A stretch of DNA of 64,000 bases, taken from assembly GCA_041649995.1 (NCBI GenBank), contig JBAZMA010000005.1, positions 52,776-116,775 of the forward strand, given 5' to 3'. The stretch's first letter is position 1. Each line of letters opens with the position of its first letter. The notes beneath the pieces were generated by a model that had not been told where the DNA came from, ran no database searches, and saw only the letters and a list, made by a program, of their open reading frames with translations. Origin of the DNA: JBAZMA01 sp041649995 (GTDB lineage: Bacteria > Omnitrophota > Gorgyraeia > Velamenicoccales > Velamenicoccaceae). The position numbers were made by a program, and so were the translations under genes. Positions 24,148 to 33,667 of the stretch are shown here, one piece after another.

Positions 24148-25249
24148 TTTTCATCAGCCTCTGGATTTGGCGGCAGACGAACGCCACCTGATTTTTAGTG
24201 ATCTGGGGATAAATCGGCAGACACAACACTTCTTTGCAGATTTTTTCAGCCACCGGAAAGTCGCCTCTTTTATAGCCTAGAGATTTATACACTTTTTGAA
24301 GATGAAGCGGAACAGGGTAATGCACCATAACAGAAATACCGGATTTTGTCAATCCGTCGAGGATCTTGTCCCTGTTCTTCACGCGGATGGCGAAAATGTG
24401 ATAGACATGCCGCCCGTATCCGGCCTCCTGCGGCAAGAGGACCCCCGGGATATCTCCCAGGAATTGCCTGTAATATCCCGCGGCATCCGCACGTCCGCCA
24501 TTCCAGGCATCCAGTTTTTTGAGTTTCGCGTTCAAAAAAACCGCCTGAACGGAATCCAGCCTGGAATTGTAGCCAAAGGAATCATGCTCATAGCGCGCGG
24601 TGCGTCCATAATCCCGAAGCTTGTGGATTTTTTCATACAATGCCTTCTGCCCGGTCACAATCATACCGGCGTCCCCAAAGGCGCCGAGATTTTTTGTGGG
24701 ATAAAAACTAAAGGCTCCGATATCCCCCACAGAACCGGCCATTTTGTCATTGTATCGCGTTCCATGGGCCTGCGCGGCGTCTTCTATGACCTTCAGGCCG
24801 TGTTTCCGCGCCACGCGCAGGATAGGGTCCATATCAGCGGATTGACCGTAAAGATGCACGGGCATGATGGCTTTCGTCCTCTTTGTGACAGCCGCTTCGA
24901 GACGGGAAGGGTCCAGATTGAACGTCCTATCGTCGATATCGACAAAAACCGGCCTGGCCCCGGTATAGCTGACGGCAAAAGCGGAAGCGATATAGGTATA
25001 GGCAGGAACGATCACTTCATCGCCTGACCCGGCGCCAAAAGCCTTCAAACCCAAAAACAGCGCGTCTGTTCCGGAATTGACCCCGAGCGCGTACGGAGAA
25101 CCGACGTATTGCGCGAATTTTTCTTCAAAGGACCGGACATCACGCCCCAGGACAAAATCAGAATCCTGAAACAAGCGTTTTAAAGAGCGTTGAATGTCCC
25201 GACGGGTTTGACGATAGGAAGAGGCAATATCGATAAATGGGATACGCAA
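24140..25249 (-). CDS. DegT/DnrJ/EryC1/StrS sugar aminotransferase
   Basis: A 369-residue PLP enzyme. The PLP site includes GVNSGTDALFLGLKAFG, D157 in VIEDAAQAHGT for the pyridine nitrogen, and K186 in SFYPTKNLGAFGDAG for the Schiff base. It makes an amino sugar nucleotide from a keto sugar, most like QdtB/FdtB-type 3-amino or related members judged by the SFYPTKNLG phrase. The start is a TTG with GAGG upstream: no ATG lies near the family-typical IPFIDI beginning. It is two bases after the end of the O-antigen ligase-like gene. The product is inferred only to class level. Confidence 0.87.
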   Translation of the reverse strand: MRIPFIDIASSYRQTRRDIQRSLKRLFQDSDFVLGRDVRSFEEKFAQYVGSPYALGVNSGTDALFLGLKAFGAGSGDEVIVPAYTYIASAFAVSYTGARPVFVDIDDRTFNLDPSRLEAAVTKRTKAIMPVHLYGQSADMDPILRVARKHGLKVIEDAAQAHGTRYNDKMAGSVGDIGAFSFYPTKNLGAFGDAGMIVTGQKALYEKIHKLRDYGRTARYEHDSFGYNSRLDSVQAVFLNAKLKKLDAWNGGRADAAGYYRQFLGDIPGVLLPQEAGYGRHVYHIFAIRVKNRDKILDGLTKSGISVMVHYPVPLHLQKVYKSLGYKRGDFPVAEKICKEVLCLPIYPQITKNQVAFVCRQIQRLMKNG

Positions 25250-25250
25250 A

Positions 25251-26702
25251 TTAGGGCCTCGCTTTTTGTGCTGGAACAGACGCCGGAGACAGCTTCAGGG
25301 CGGCTACGGCCAGACCCAGCGCGAACCAGAATAAAACCACCTGTTGAAGGGAAAAAAGATGGGTATCGAAAAAGGACTGAACCAGGAAAGCCAATATCCC
25401 GCACATCAGTCCCAGAACCAGAGAATCCTTCTTCGAGCGCACATGCTTCAAGGCAGCTGAAAAAAAGACCATAAGCACCCCAAGAAATACGCCTGTGCCG
25501 ATGATGCCTTTCTCAGCCAGCATCTGAAGAAAAGAATTATGCGGATAAACGCCTCCGTGATCAAAGCTCTTGTAACGTTTGGCGACAATGGTATAGGTAT
25601 TCAAACCGCTGCCGAAGAGAGGATAATCCGAGGCGATCCTTAAGGCTTCCTGCCACAGCTTCAAACGCTCCGCGTTGGACTGATGGCTTATTTGAGACAT
25701 GGCAGACAGCCCGTTGTTAAGGGACGGAATTTCTTCTCCCGCGGAAATCGAGGCGAGAAGCTGATCGGAAACGGAAATCGCCAGGCCCGAGGGCTTATCG
25801 ACCGCGGGAGAGGCCATTTTTTTGAAAGCCGGCATCAAAACCAACAAAACACCCAGCCCCAAGGCGAAAGACGCGCAAAACCTTTTCATTGCGGGGACAG
25901 GGATGCGAATTCTGATAAGGCAAAGAGCCATCAGAAGCAACCCCAGAATAAAGCCCACCCATCCGCCCCTGGAATAGGAGAACAAAAGGCAGAACGTCAG
26001 AACGAGCGTGGCGAGGAATAAAAGGGCTTTATTGAATTTGTTGACGAGGTCGGCGCGCGCCAGAAGCCCGAAGAATAAAAACAAGACGATGTTGAGCCAT
26101 CCGGCGAACCCGCTGGCTGAAGAAAAAGGCCCGGTAAGCCTGTATTCTATGTACTGCGCCATCATAAAATCGTGGCCTTTGATATACTGGACAACGGCAT
26201 CGCCGGATATCAAAAAGGCGGAGGCCATGGCCATGTACAAAACAAATTTTAAGCGCGCCTTGCTGTTAATGACTTCCGCCAACATGAAAAATACCGCGAA
26301 GAATTTAAATTCTTTCCCGAATAACCCCCTCAGCGATAAGGCGTGATTAACGCTGAAGACAACCGAAAGGATATTGGCCGCCATCAACAGGCCCAGGGCT
26401 TTGTTCAGCGGGGTTAAGGGCAACAAGCCGCCGGCGGCCTCCCCGGAGCGATATCCAAGGCATCTTTTCATCAAGAATAGAAAAAAACCATTCCACGCGA
26501 AAACCTCAATACCGGCCTTGGCGAACGGCAGGCAAAAAATCAAGCATCCCAGATAGAAAACCAGCACCCTGTCCATCCACAAAAACGTCTTCTCGGGCAG
26601 ATGGAATCTCCTGCGCGTGACGGCGGGTTGTTCCCCCTTTTCCAAAAAAGGCTTTTCGGCGCGCTTGGCGCCCAGCGTTTCCACCTGCCGGATATCGGCC
26701 AT
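25251..26702 (-). CDS. O-antigen ligase/polymerase-family membrane protein
   Basis: A 483-residue multi-pass membrane protein of the WaaL/Wzy_C type, with about ten to twelve hydrophobic segments and a large extracytoplasmic loop ending in LFGSGLNTYTIVAKRY and GGVYPHNSFLQMLAEKGIIG, where the HNSFLQ phrase is the characteristic Wzy_C motif. It either joins the glycan to lipid A-core or polymerises repeat units on the periplasmic side. It shares one base with the preceding CapD-like gene. A second protein of this superfamily lies at 43954-45309. Confidence 0.85.
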   Translation of the reverse strand: MADIRQVETLGAKRAEKPFLEKGEQPAVTRRRFHLPEKTFLWMDRVLVFYLGCLIFCLPFAKAGIEVFAWNGFFLFLMKRCLGYRSGEAAGGLLPLTPLNKALGLLMAANILSVVFSVNHALSLRGLFGKEFKFFAVFFMLAEVINSKARLKFVLYMAMASAFLISGDAVVQYIKGHDFMMAQYIEYRLTGPFSSASGFAGWLNIVLFLFFGLLARADLVNKFNKALLFLATLVLTFCLLFSYSRGGWVGFILGLLLMALCLIRIRIPVPAMKRFCASFALGLGVLLVLMPAFKKMASPAVDKPSGLAISVSDQLLASISAGEEIPSLNNGLSAMSQISHQSNAERLKLWQEALRIASDYPLFGSGLNTYTIVAKRYKSFDHGGVYPHNSFLQMLAEKGIIGTGVFLGVLMVFFSAALKHVRSKKDSLVLGLMCGILAFLVQSFFDTHLFSLQQVVLFWFALGLAVAALKLSPASVPAQKARP

Positions 26703-28633
26703 TAGGAATTCTCCTTAACTTCCAGAAGGCGATTCTTAGGGCCTTCCTTAACGACAGGCGCGGCTCTTTTTTCCAGGGCCGGGCCCCTGTCGGCGTGTTT
26801 GGCCGAAAGAATGATCTGCCTCATCTTCTCGACCACTTTTTCCCCGTTAAAGGAGCGGATGAAGTTTTGCAAATCCTTCAACTGTTTTCTTAACGAAACC
26901 AGATCGAAATCATCGGCCTGATGGATATAGATCTTGTCGTGTTTGGTGATCCGGTCCTTATCTTTATCGAGCAGGAGCTCTTCGCGGATCTTCTCCCCGG
27001 GGCGCAGGCCGATATATTCCACCTGGATATCCCTGCCCATCTCCAAACCGGACAAAGTCACCAGATTCCTGGCCAGATCCGCGATCCGGATCTGCTCGCC
27101 CATATCGAGAATGAAGATCTCTCCCCCTTCTCCGATCGCGCCGGCCTGCATGACCAGAAGAACCGCCTCCTTGATGCTCATAAAATAACGGGTTGTTTCG
27201 GCATGGGTGAGCGTGATGGGGCCTCCCGATTCAATCTGTTTTTTGAATAAAGGGACGACGCTGCCGTCGGAACCCAGGACATTGCCGAAACGCACGGCCA
27301 TAAACTTCGTCTTGCTGCGCCTGGCCTTGGCCTGCAGGAAAATCTCAGCCAGCCTCTTGCTGAGCCCCATGGCGTTGATGGGATTAACGGCCTTATCCGT
27401 CGAAATCAAAACAAATCTTTCCACACCGTAATGATGGGCCGCGTAAATCATGTTCCGGCTGCCCAGGGCATTATTTTTAACGGCCGAAACAGGGTTTTCC
27501 TCCATAAGCGGGACATGTTTGTATGCGGCCGCGTGGAACACGACTTCGGGCCTTTCTTCAGAAAAGACTTTTTTCAAAAGACTGATGTCATTGATATCCC
27601 CGACCACCGACAGGATATCGAGGCCCTTGAACCTGGATTTCAGTTCGATGCTCAAAAAATAAATATTGTTCTCGTTATGGTCCACGAGAATGAGTTTTGA
27701 CGGAGAAAAATTCGCCGTTTGACGGCAAAGTTCAGATCCGATGGAACCCGCGGCGCCCGACACCAGGACTCTTTTGCCTGTCAGATATTTACGGATTTCT
27801 CCTTCATTGATATCCACAGTTTCCCTGCCCAGAAGATCTTCGGGCCTCACCTCCCTGGTCCTGATCTCAAGCTCGCCCTTCAAAATCTTGGTAAATCCGG
27901 GGATGATCTTCAATCGGACGCCGGAAACCTGGCAGCAGGCAATAATGTCCCTGACCACCTCACCTTTGGCGGAGGGAATAGCCAGGACGATTTCGGTGAC
28001 TCCCAGCGATTGGACGGCCGAGGGAATCCTATGCCTGTCCCCCAGGACCCTGACCCCGCGGATCGTCACATTGTATTTGACCTTGTCGTCGTCGATAAAA
28101 CCAACCACGTCCCCCAGGGAAGGGTTATTCCTGTATTCCTTCAAAAGCAGGATGCCGGCCTCGCCGGCTCCAATGATCAAAACATTGTTCTTCCCGATCT
28201 TGAGAGATGGCCCCCGATACCGCTCCCTGACGATCCTGGAAAAAAATCGGATGCCGCTCACCAACACCATACAAATGATAAAATCATTGACCAGGATAAA
28301 CCGGGGAACAGACGGCGTGCTGGGAAGAAAAACATTGGTGATGATGAAGGCCGTGCTCGCGAGGGCATTGGCTTTGATAATCTGCCCGAGGTCATAAATA
28401 CTGACGTATCGCCATAAACCGTGAAACAAACCAAAATAAGAAAAAACCAGGAGTTTGATGCACAACAACAGCGGGAGCGTCCGGAGAAAAACCCCGAAAT
28501 ATTCGGCCGATAAATTGCAGTCAAAGCGCAGCAAAAAAGCCGTGAAATAGGACGCCACAATCAAGACAAAATGGACCGCGAAAATCAGGATCCTGCGGTA
28601 TCTCATGATCAAAATTTTAAAGGCGAGTTTCAT
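26702..28633 (-). CDS. membrane-anchored UDP-sugar 4,6-dehydratase (PglF/WbpM/CapD type)
   Basis: A 643-residue enzyme with four N-terminal membrane helices (to about 135), a CoA-binding-like Rossmann domain (IIGAGEAG near 153) and the catalytic SDR domain (VSGAAGSIGS at 291-300; STDKAVNPINAMGLSKR with the Met that replaces the usual SDR Tyr). Relatives convert UDP-GlcNAc to the 4-keto-6-deoxy sugar, the first step toward bacillosamine or related amino sugars. The ATG chosen overlaps the preceding aminotransferase stop by ATGA; a longer in-frame reading starts inside that gene. Next to a PglE-like aminotransferase, it suggests a UDP-4-amino-6-deoxy sugar. Confidence 0.9.
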   Translation of the reverse strand: MKLAFKILIMRYRRILIFAVHFVLIVASYFTAFLLRFDCNLSAEYFGVFLRTLPLLLCIKLLVFSYFGLFHGLWRYVSIYDLGQIIKANALASTAFIITNVFLPSTPSVPRFILVNDFIICMVLVSGIRFFSRIVRERYRGPSLKIGKNNVLIIGAGEAGILLLKEYRNNPSLGDVVGFIDDDKVKYNVTIRGVRVLGDRHRIPSAVQSLGVTEIVLAIPSAKGEVVRDIIACCQVSGVRLKIIPGFTKILKGELEIRTREVRPEDLLGRETVDINEGEIRKYLTGKRVLVSGAAGSIGSELCRQTANFSPSKLILVDHNENNIYFLSIELKSRFKGLDILSVVGDINDISLLKKVFSEERPEVVFHAAAYKHVPLMEENPVSAVKNNALGSRNMIYAAHHYGVERFVLISTDKAVNPINAMGLSKRLAEIFLQAKARRSKTKFMAVRFGNVLGSDGSVVPLFKKQIESGGPITLTHAETTRYFMSIKEAVLLVMQAGAIGEGGEIFILDMGEQIRIADLARNLVTLSGLEMGRDIQVEYIGLRPGEKIREELLLDKDKDRITKHDKIYIHQADDFDLVSLRKQLKDLQNFIRSFNGEKVVEKMRQIILSAKHADRGPALEKRAAPVVKEGPKNRLLEVKENS

Positions 28634-29835
28634 GGGCGTTTTGTCCCTGAGGATTTCACCGGACGCTTCTTTCGGCATCCGGCGATGATTTTGATAACGC
28701 GATCCAAATCTTTTCGGGAAAGGTTTGTCCCGGAGGGCAGGCACAATCCCCGAAGGAAAATATCTTCGGCGACCTTTCCGCCGACGACCTTCGTCCGCCC
28801 TTGAAAGACCGGCTGAAGGTGCATGGGCTTCCAGACAGGCCTGGCCTCGATATTCTTTGCCTCCAGGGCGAGCCTGACCGCTTCCCTGTCGGCGCCGAAA
28901 GTTCCGGCATCAATCAAAATCACGGTTAACCAGCGCGTGCAACGGGAATAAGGGGCTTGCGGCATAAATTCAATCCCCTCGATTCCTTTCAAGAATTTTT
29001 CATAATGTTCGAAGATCTCCCTTTTTCTCTTGATGCGTTTATCCAGCGCTCTCAATTGGCCCAGCCCAATGGCCGCCAGGATATTGCTCATCCTGTAATT
29101 ATAGCCGATCTCCTTATGTTCATAATAAGGGCGCGCCTCCCTGGCCTGCTGGGAAAGCTTGCGGGCCTGCGCGATCAGGGATTTGTCTTGTGATGCCAGC
29201 ATCCCGCCTCCGCCCGTGGTGATGATCTTGTTCCCGTTAAAGGAAAAAACAGACATCTCCGCTCCGGCTCCGGCATGCGCCCACGAAGCGCGCCGGGCTT
29301 GGGCGCCGGTTCCTTCCGCGCGTTTATACCTTGCCCCTACGGCCTCCGCCGCGTCCATAACGACAGGCACCCCGTAGGAATCGCAAATCGCCAGGATACG
29401 CTCGTAATCGCAACACTGTCCGAAAAGATCCGTCGGAATGACCGCCTTGGGGAGCTTTCCCCTCTTTTTTGACACTTTGAGGGCCTCATCCAGAAGGTCA
29501 GGGTCTATGTTCCAGGAGGCCCTCTCAGAGTCCACAAAGGTCAGATTGGCTCCCTGGAAAACTGCCGGAGATACGCCTCCGATAAAGGTCAAAGTCGAGG
29601 CCATCACGTCATCCCGCGGGCCGACATCCAATACCCGTAAAGCCAGATGCATGGCCGCGGTGCCGCTGGAAACAGCCAGGCAATGCGGAATTCCCGTATA
29701 TTCCGCGAACTCCCTTTCAAAAGCGTCGACCTGGGGGCCAAGAGGAGCGATATAATTGCACCTGAAGGCTTTTTGTATGAAAGCCATTTCCTTACCGCCC
29801 ATATGGGGCGTAGAAAGACAAATTCTTTTATTCAT
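28630..29835 (-). CDS. DegT-family aminotransferase, PglE-like
   Basis: A 401-residue PLP aminotransferase close to UDP-N-acetylbacillosamine transaminases: ICLSTPHMGGKE start, AVSSGTAAMHLALR, D161 in VVMDAAEAVGARY, and K203 in SFNGNKIITTGGGGM. It would aminate the 4-keto sugar made by the CapD/PglF-like enzyme encoded just downstream. A run of about 20 residues rich in Ala, Gly, Arg and Trp (about 172-192), between the Asp and the Lys motifs, is an insertion relative to what I expect of the family. AGGAG seven bases before the ATG supports this start over the TTG one codon earlier. Confidence 0.87.
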   Translation of the reverse strand: MNKRICLSTPHMGGKEMAFIQKAFRCNYIAPLGPQVDAFEREFAEYTGIPHCLAVSSGTAAMHLALRVLDVGPRDDVMASTLTFIGGVSPAVFQGANLTFVDSERASWNIDPDLLDEALKVSKKRGKLPKAVIPTDLFGQCCDYERILAICDSYGVPVVMDAAEAVGARYKRAEGTGAQARRASWAHAGAGAEMSVFSFNGNKIITTGGGGMLASQDKSLIAQARKLSQQAREARPYYEHKEIGYNYRMSNILAAIGLGQLRALDKRIKRKREIFEHYEKFLKGIEGIEFMPQAPYSRCTRWLTVILIDAGTFGADREAVRLALEAKNIEARPVWKPMHLQPVFQGRTKVVGGKVAEDIFLRGLCLPSGTNLSRKDLDRVIKIIAGCRKKRPVKSSGTKRP

Positions 29836-29863
29836 CAACCGACTCCTGTTTCAAAAGGGCAGA

Positions 29864-30952
29864 CTAAGACCTGTAGCGCGGAAAATAGCCTTCCCTTGGC
29901 GCCCAGCCTCCCTGGAAACGTTCCCGGGCGCTCATGAGTTCGTTGTAGCGGGCCTCATCGATGACCCTTTGTCCCGTAAAAAAACGAAGTTCTCCCTCCG
30001 GCGCGAACGACAACTTATACCGGTAGATGCCGTCATCAGGCTCATACCCTCCGCCCAGACAATAGTTCTTGATTCCTCTGGCCCGGGCCCAGCCCATGAT
30101 CTCGTATTTCAACAGGTCGTTAGGCCTCTTATCAAAAGCCTCGTCCTCTGTGCCGCCGAGAAAAGAATAGGCGGTTTGCGACGAATAAAGGACAAGTTCC
30201 GTGGAAACGATCCTGCCGCCGTCAAGCACGTGAAAATAAGCCTTGTGGGGGCCGAGGGATCGCGACAAAGCCTCAAAATATTCACGGCCGAAATAATAAA
30301 ATCCGCTGGCGTTTCGACGCTTCATCGTCTGGTCGTAGATCCGCAAAAAATCTTCCAGATAACGGCCGTTTTCATCCGCCAGAAAGGTCAATCCCGACCG
30401 CCTGGCTTTCTTGATATTCTTGCGGACTTTATGTTCAAAATCCATCCACAGGGCATCGTCGGTCAACGTGAGCGAACGGACGATGTTTGCGTTCCTTTCC
30501 ACCTTCTCCCCCGGATAGGCGGCCAGATCATCGTCAAAAAGATGAAACCGGATGAATTCGCTGACACAGCGCTCCTGTCTGGCCCACTCGTCGTAGGCCT
30601 TCCAGAAAAGCTCCGATATCCGCGAGCGGGCCTCATCAGCGCCCCAATAGTAGGCGCCGCCATATCCGTATGAGGTGGTCGTGTCGCAAAAAGACGCCAG
30701 TTCGCGGGGAACCCAGGGCAGCGCCCCCAGAGACCTTTTGACGAAAGGATAAAGAATGCATCCTTTTTCAGCCTTGTAAAAGACGGCCATCGCCCTCTGC
30801 CCCCCTGCGGCGTAAATGGCGGCAAGATCCGGATGAGCGAAAATATCATGTTTCGGCCAGGATCGCCAAAGTTCCTGCCACCGAACTTTTTGTTTTTCAT
30901 CCGAAGCATCCCAGACCTGGAACGGCTGCTCCTTTAGCCGGTCATTGCGCAC
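29864..30952 (-). CDS. FemAB-like / GNAT-fold acyltransferase (Acetyltransf_6 type)
   Basis: A protein of about 362 residues related to FemAB peptidoglycan-bridge enzymes and their glycan-locus relatives. Recognisable parts are DIFAHPDLAAIY, VPRELASFCDTTTSYGYGG, DFEHKVRKNIKKARRSGLTF and the second GNAT half with YYFGREYFEAL, ELVLYSSQTAYSFLGGTED and YKLSFAPEGELRF. Family members transfer aminoacyl or acetyl groups to peptidoglycan or sugars. A GTG start with AAGGA upstream is favoured; an in-frame ATG 48 bases earlier would overlap the preceding gene by 59 bases. It ends a set of three closely coupled genes with two unusual PLP enzymes, so it may acylate their amino-sugar or amino-acid product. 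Confidence 0.75.
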   Translation of the reverse strand: MRNDRLKEQPFQVWDASDEKQKVRWQELWRSWPKHDIFAHPDLAAIYAAGGQRAMAVFYKAEKGCILYPFVKRSLGALPWVPRELASFCDTTTSYGYGGAYYWGADEARSRISELFWKAYDEWARQERCVSEFIRFHLFDDDLAAYPGEKVERNANIVRSLTLTDDALWMDFEHKVRKNIKKARRSGLTFLADENGRYLEDFLRIYDQTMKRRNASGFYYFGREYFEALSRSLGPHKAYFHVLDGGRIVSTELVLYSSQTAYSFLGGTEDEAFDKRPNDLLKYEIMGWARARGIKNYCLGGGYEPDDGIYRYKLSFAPEGELRFFTGQRVIDEARYNELMSARERFQGGWAPREGYFPRYRS

Positions 30953-31910
30953 GAAACATATCCTTTCCGCCGAGTTTCCGGACGCAATCCCGGAGGCCAT
31001 CCACCAACCCGCCGAGCTCTTTGACCGTCAAATCCTGATGCACCGGCAGATTCATGATGCGTCGGGAAAGACCGTAAGATACGGGAAATGACCCGGATCC
31101 TATGGGCCTGATCAGCGTGTGATACAAACTCACCACCCCATAACCGCGCGCGTTCATCTCTTCGTAAAGACGGTCTCTGGAGACGCGCTGGATCAGAACA
31201 GGCAAGGTCTGAGGGATCACGCCATCCCCCAAAGACGGCCACAAAAGATCAACTTCCCCGGCCAGGCTTTTGAGCTGATTGGAAAGCTCCAGGCAATTTT
31301 CCCTGCGCCGGCGGGATATTTCAAAAAGATCATAATCCCAATGCGTCAATTCAGGAACAGGCGCGCCTTCGAATCCCTCAAGCGAGCGCCTATTGTTCAA
31401 AAACAGGATCCCGCCTTTATCCAGAGGCAGGAGTTTGTGCAGCGAATACACGCCGGCGTCGCCCAGCCTTCCGCAAATGCCGCCGATGAGATCGCTGAAC
31501 ATGGAATGGGCCTCATCTTCAAAAACCAAAGCCCCTGCCTTCCTCGCCAGGTCCGTGAACTCCCGGTAACCGGGGTCAACATACCCAAAATAATGGATGA
31601 TGACCGCGACATCGATATCGTTGTTATTGAGGCATTTTTCCACGTCTTGGAGATCGATGCGCAACCGGTCTGAAACCTTGTAAAAAACCGCGTCCACCCC
31701 TGATTCTTCCACAGGATCAAAAACACCCGAACCTTCCTTAGGGGACCAGCCGATATAGGATGGCAGCAGTACTTTCCCCGCCTTAGCGCCAAGGGCCTCC
31801 TTCAAAAATGCCTTGAATCCGGCCCGGGCGCTCTCAAAAAACATCCCCCGCCGAAGACTTCGGTCAATCTGAACGGCCTTTTTGCTTATTTTTTCACGCG
31901 GCACCGTCAT
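30942..31910 (-). CDS. divergent DegT-like PLP-dependent enzyme (1)
   Basis: A 322-residue fold-type I PLP protein, short for DegT enzymes. The phosphate-binding loop is FFESARAGFKAFL where common members have SGTxAL; the pyridine aspartate is in LVFEDEAHSMF and the Schiff-base lysine in VYSLHKLLPLDKGG. The core chemistry should therefore be intact, but the protein is remote from canonical sugar aminotransferases and could be an aminotransferase, dehydratase or epimerase. It overlaps the upstream second divergent PLP gene by four bases. Product unknown. Confidence 0.72.
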   Translation of the reverse strand: MTVPREKISKKAVQIDRSLRRGMFFESARAGFKAFLKEALGAKAGKVLLPSYIGWSPKEGSGVFDPVEESGVDAVFYKVSDRLRIDLQDVEKCLNNNDIDVAVIIHYFGYVDPGYREFTDLARKAGALVFEDEAHSMFSDLIGGICGRLGDAGVYSLHKLLPLDKGGILFLNNRRSLEGFEGAPVPELTHWDYDLFEISRRRRENCLELSNQLKSLAGEVDLLWPSLGDGVIPQTLPVLIQRVSRDRLYEEMNARGYGVVSLYHTLIRPIGSGSFPVSYGLSRRIMNLPVHQDLTVKELGGLVDGLRDCVRKLGGKDMFRAQ

Positions 31911-32971
31911 TTTATTCCTTTGATCGCTTCCGCCACTCTCCGGATATCCCGCGCTCCATACCGATGGTCCACAGGAATAGTCAACATCCGGCCCGACAAT
32001 TCACGGGCGCGGAGGCTGCCTGTCCGGCCCAAGGCCCAGTGAACAGGGGTAAAAATTCCCCGGGAAACACAGTGAGCCCGAAAGAAATCGCGAGAAGCGC
32101 GGCCCTCAAAGACAAAAACCGCGTTCAAGGGGCAGTGGCCTTTCGGCCATTGTCTGAACAAAGGAACGAAAGACGCGCGCCCTTTCAAAATCTCCAGCAG
32201 CATGCCGACGTTCTCTGTCCGTTTCCTGCGCCAGGACACAGGGTAACCTCTCTCCAGCAAAGAAAAACTCCAGGGCGATATCCGCCCTCCTGTGTTTTGC
32301 GTCAGGAGCCTTTCTCCTTCTGTCTGGAATTCCCGGTATTTTGATTTCAGGGCCGGATCCCGGACAGCGGCCTTCAGGTATTCATTTTTCCAGATCATCC
32401 CCGCGAGTTTCAGCGCGCTGCCCTTCCAGGAACCTTGCGGCCCTGTTTCCGGCAGCTTCAGGCGCCGGCCCGGAGACCAGAGGATCGCTCCATCGGGAAC
32501 GGGCAATATTTTTCGAAGAGAGGCAAAGGCGTAATCCGCCCGGGAATTCCTGGCCCACGCCGAACAAGGATCATGAGAATGGTCTTCGATGAGGACCGCG
32601 CGGCGATTCCTTTGCCGCCACCCTGTCCAGGGATTGCCGTCTCGAACGCCGAAATAATTTACGGCAAGCACCCAATCGCCCGCGCCGGGATTCAGCGTTT
32701 CCCATCGGGGGTGGGGCCATCTCGGGTCATCTTCGTATCGCCTGAGTTTCAAGCCGCGCTCCTGCCACAAGCGACAGACATCAGGGCAAAAGTAATCGGG
32801 CACAAACAGGGATCTTTGCCGTTTTCCTGTATGAATTTTCCAGGCGGCCAGCAAAGCCACCCGCCCAAGATCAAAAAAACGCACGGGCGCGGGCCAGGGC
32901 AAAAAAGGCCCCGAGGCTTCCTGCCAATGAAACTCGCTTCCGATCTCCAGCTCGCCCTTCTTTTTATCCAT
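31907..32971 (-). CDS. divergent DegT-like PLP-dependent enzyme (2)
   Basis: A 354-residue relative of the preceding-type PLP protein encoded just downstream. Counterpart sites are FFDLGRVALLAAW, VLIEDHSHDPCSAW for the aspartate and FASLRKILPVPDGA for the lysine; the N-terminal half also shares LFVPDYFCPDV and VNYFGVRDG phrases with its partner's LLPSYIGWSP and IHYFGYVDPG. It is Trp- and Arg-rich. The two proteins probably arose by an old duplication and, being translationally coupled, may form a heterodimer. Reaction and substrate are unknown. Confidence 0.68.
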   Translation of the reverse strand: MDKKKGELEIGSEFHWQEASGPFLPWPAPVRFFDLGRVALLAAWKIHTGKRQRSLFVPDYFCPDVCRLWQERGLKLRRYEDDPRWPHPRWETLNPGAGDWVLAVNYFGVRDGNPWTGWRQRNRRAVLIEDHSHDPCSAWARNSRADYAFASLRKILPVPDGAILWSPGRRLKLPETGPQGSWKGSALKLAGMIWKNEYLKAAVRDPALKSKYREFQTEGERLLTQNTGGRISPWSFSLLERGYPVSWRRKRTENVGMLLEILKGRASFVPLFRQWPKGHCPLNAVFVFEGRASRDFFRAHCVSRGIFTPVHWALGRTGSLRARELSGRMLTIPVDHRYGARDIRRVAEAIKGIK

Positions 32972-32980
32972 TATCCTTTT

Positions 32981-33586
32981 TTAAGTTTTTGGACGAAGGT
33001 TGACCGGCTTCATCCCTTCCGGGATCCGGGGAGGAATATAATCTTTGACATCAGGGACCTTGAGAAAATCCTCTTTCAGGCACCCCGCAAAATACAAATC
33101 ATGCTCGGCTCCGTTCTTGAGAACATGTTTGCGAAGCCTGCCCTCGATCTTCCAGCCGCTCTTGTCCACATACGCCTTCAGCGACGGAATATTGTAGTCC
33201 AGGATTTCGCACCATAGCTTGCGCATCCCGGCGTTAAAAAAAGCGAAAGCGCACATCGTCATGATCGCGTCCCGGCCGTATCCCTTGCCCCTGGTCCGGC
33301 TGTTGACCAGCAGTTTGATGGCATTCAAAGCCGTGCGATTATGCCAGTCAATATTCCAGAGACCCGTCAGACCGATCCTGCCTTCTTTTTTTGTCTCAAT
33401 GATCAAGCGGATGTTATTTTTATCCCGGCATAATGATTCAAACCATATCTTCTGGTTTCTCAGAGAAGACGGAAAATCCCAGCCCACAACCATATCGCGG
33501 ATATGAGAATCATTGTAAAGGACCTGGCAAAACCCGAGATCATCCTCTTCCAGGGGCCGCAAGAGGACCTTTTTTCCCTTTAACAT
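32981..33586 (-). CDS. GNAT acetyltransferase, RimJ/RimL- or PseH-like
   Basis: A 201-residue GNAT protein: VLLRPLEEDDLGFCQVLYND at the start, acetyl-CoA loop SRTRGKGYGRDAIMTMCAFAF near 108-125, and a C-terminal KAYVDKSGWKIEGRLRKHV strand. In glycan loci such enzymes (for example PseH) acetylate the amine of a nucleotide amino sugar, so it could act after one of the aminotransferases here; ribosomal-protein acetylation is the general alternative. GGAG about nine bases before the ATG supports this start over one 42 bases upstream. Confidence 0.78.
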   Translation of the reverse strand: MLKGKKVLLRPLEEDDLGFCQVLYNDSHIRDMVVGWDFPSSLRNQKIWFESLCRDKNNIRLIIETKKEGRIGLTGLWNIDWHNRTALNAIKLLVNSRTRGKGYGRDAIMTMCAFAFFNAGMRKLWCEILDYNIPSLKAYVDKSGWKIEGRLRKHVLKNGAEHDLYFAGCLKEDFLKVPDVKDYIPPRIPEGMKPVNLRPKT

Positions 33587-33667
33587 GGATTTTTTCTCCT
33601 TCCCCTTTAAATTGAATGAGTTTAACATAATCCGGAGCCGTTTTCCAATGATTAGTCGATAGAAAAC

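Noticed and set aside
27719..28417. Plus-strand protein of about 230 residues opposite the CapD-like gene
   Set aside because: An antisense shadow; the minus-strand frame has full 4,6-dehydratase motifs.
30934..31242. Extra small gene overlapping the first divergent PLP enzyme
   Set aside because: It lies in another frame of a well-supported gene with no family features or ribosome site.
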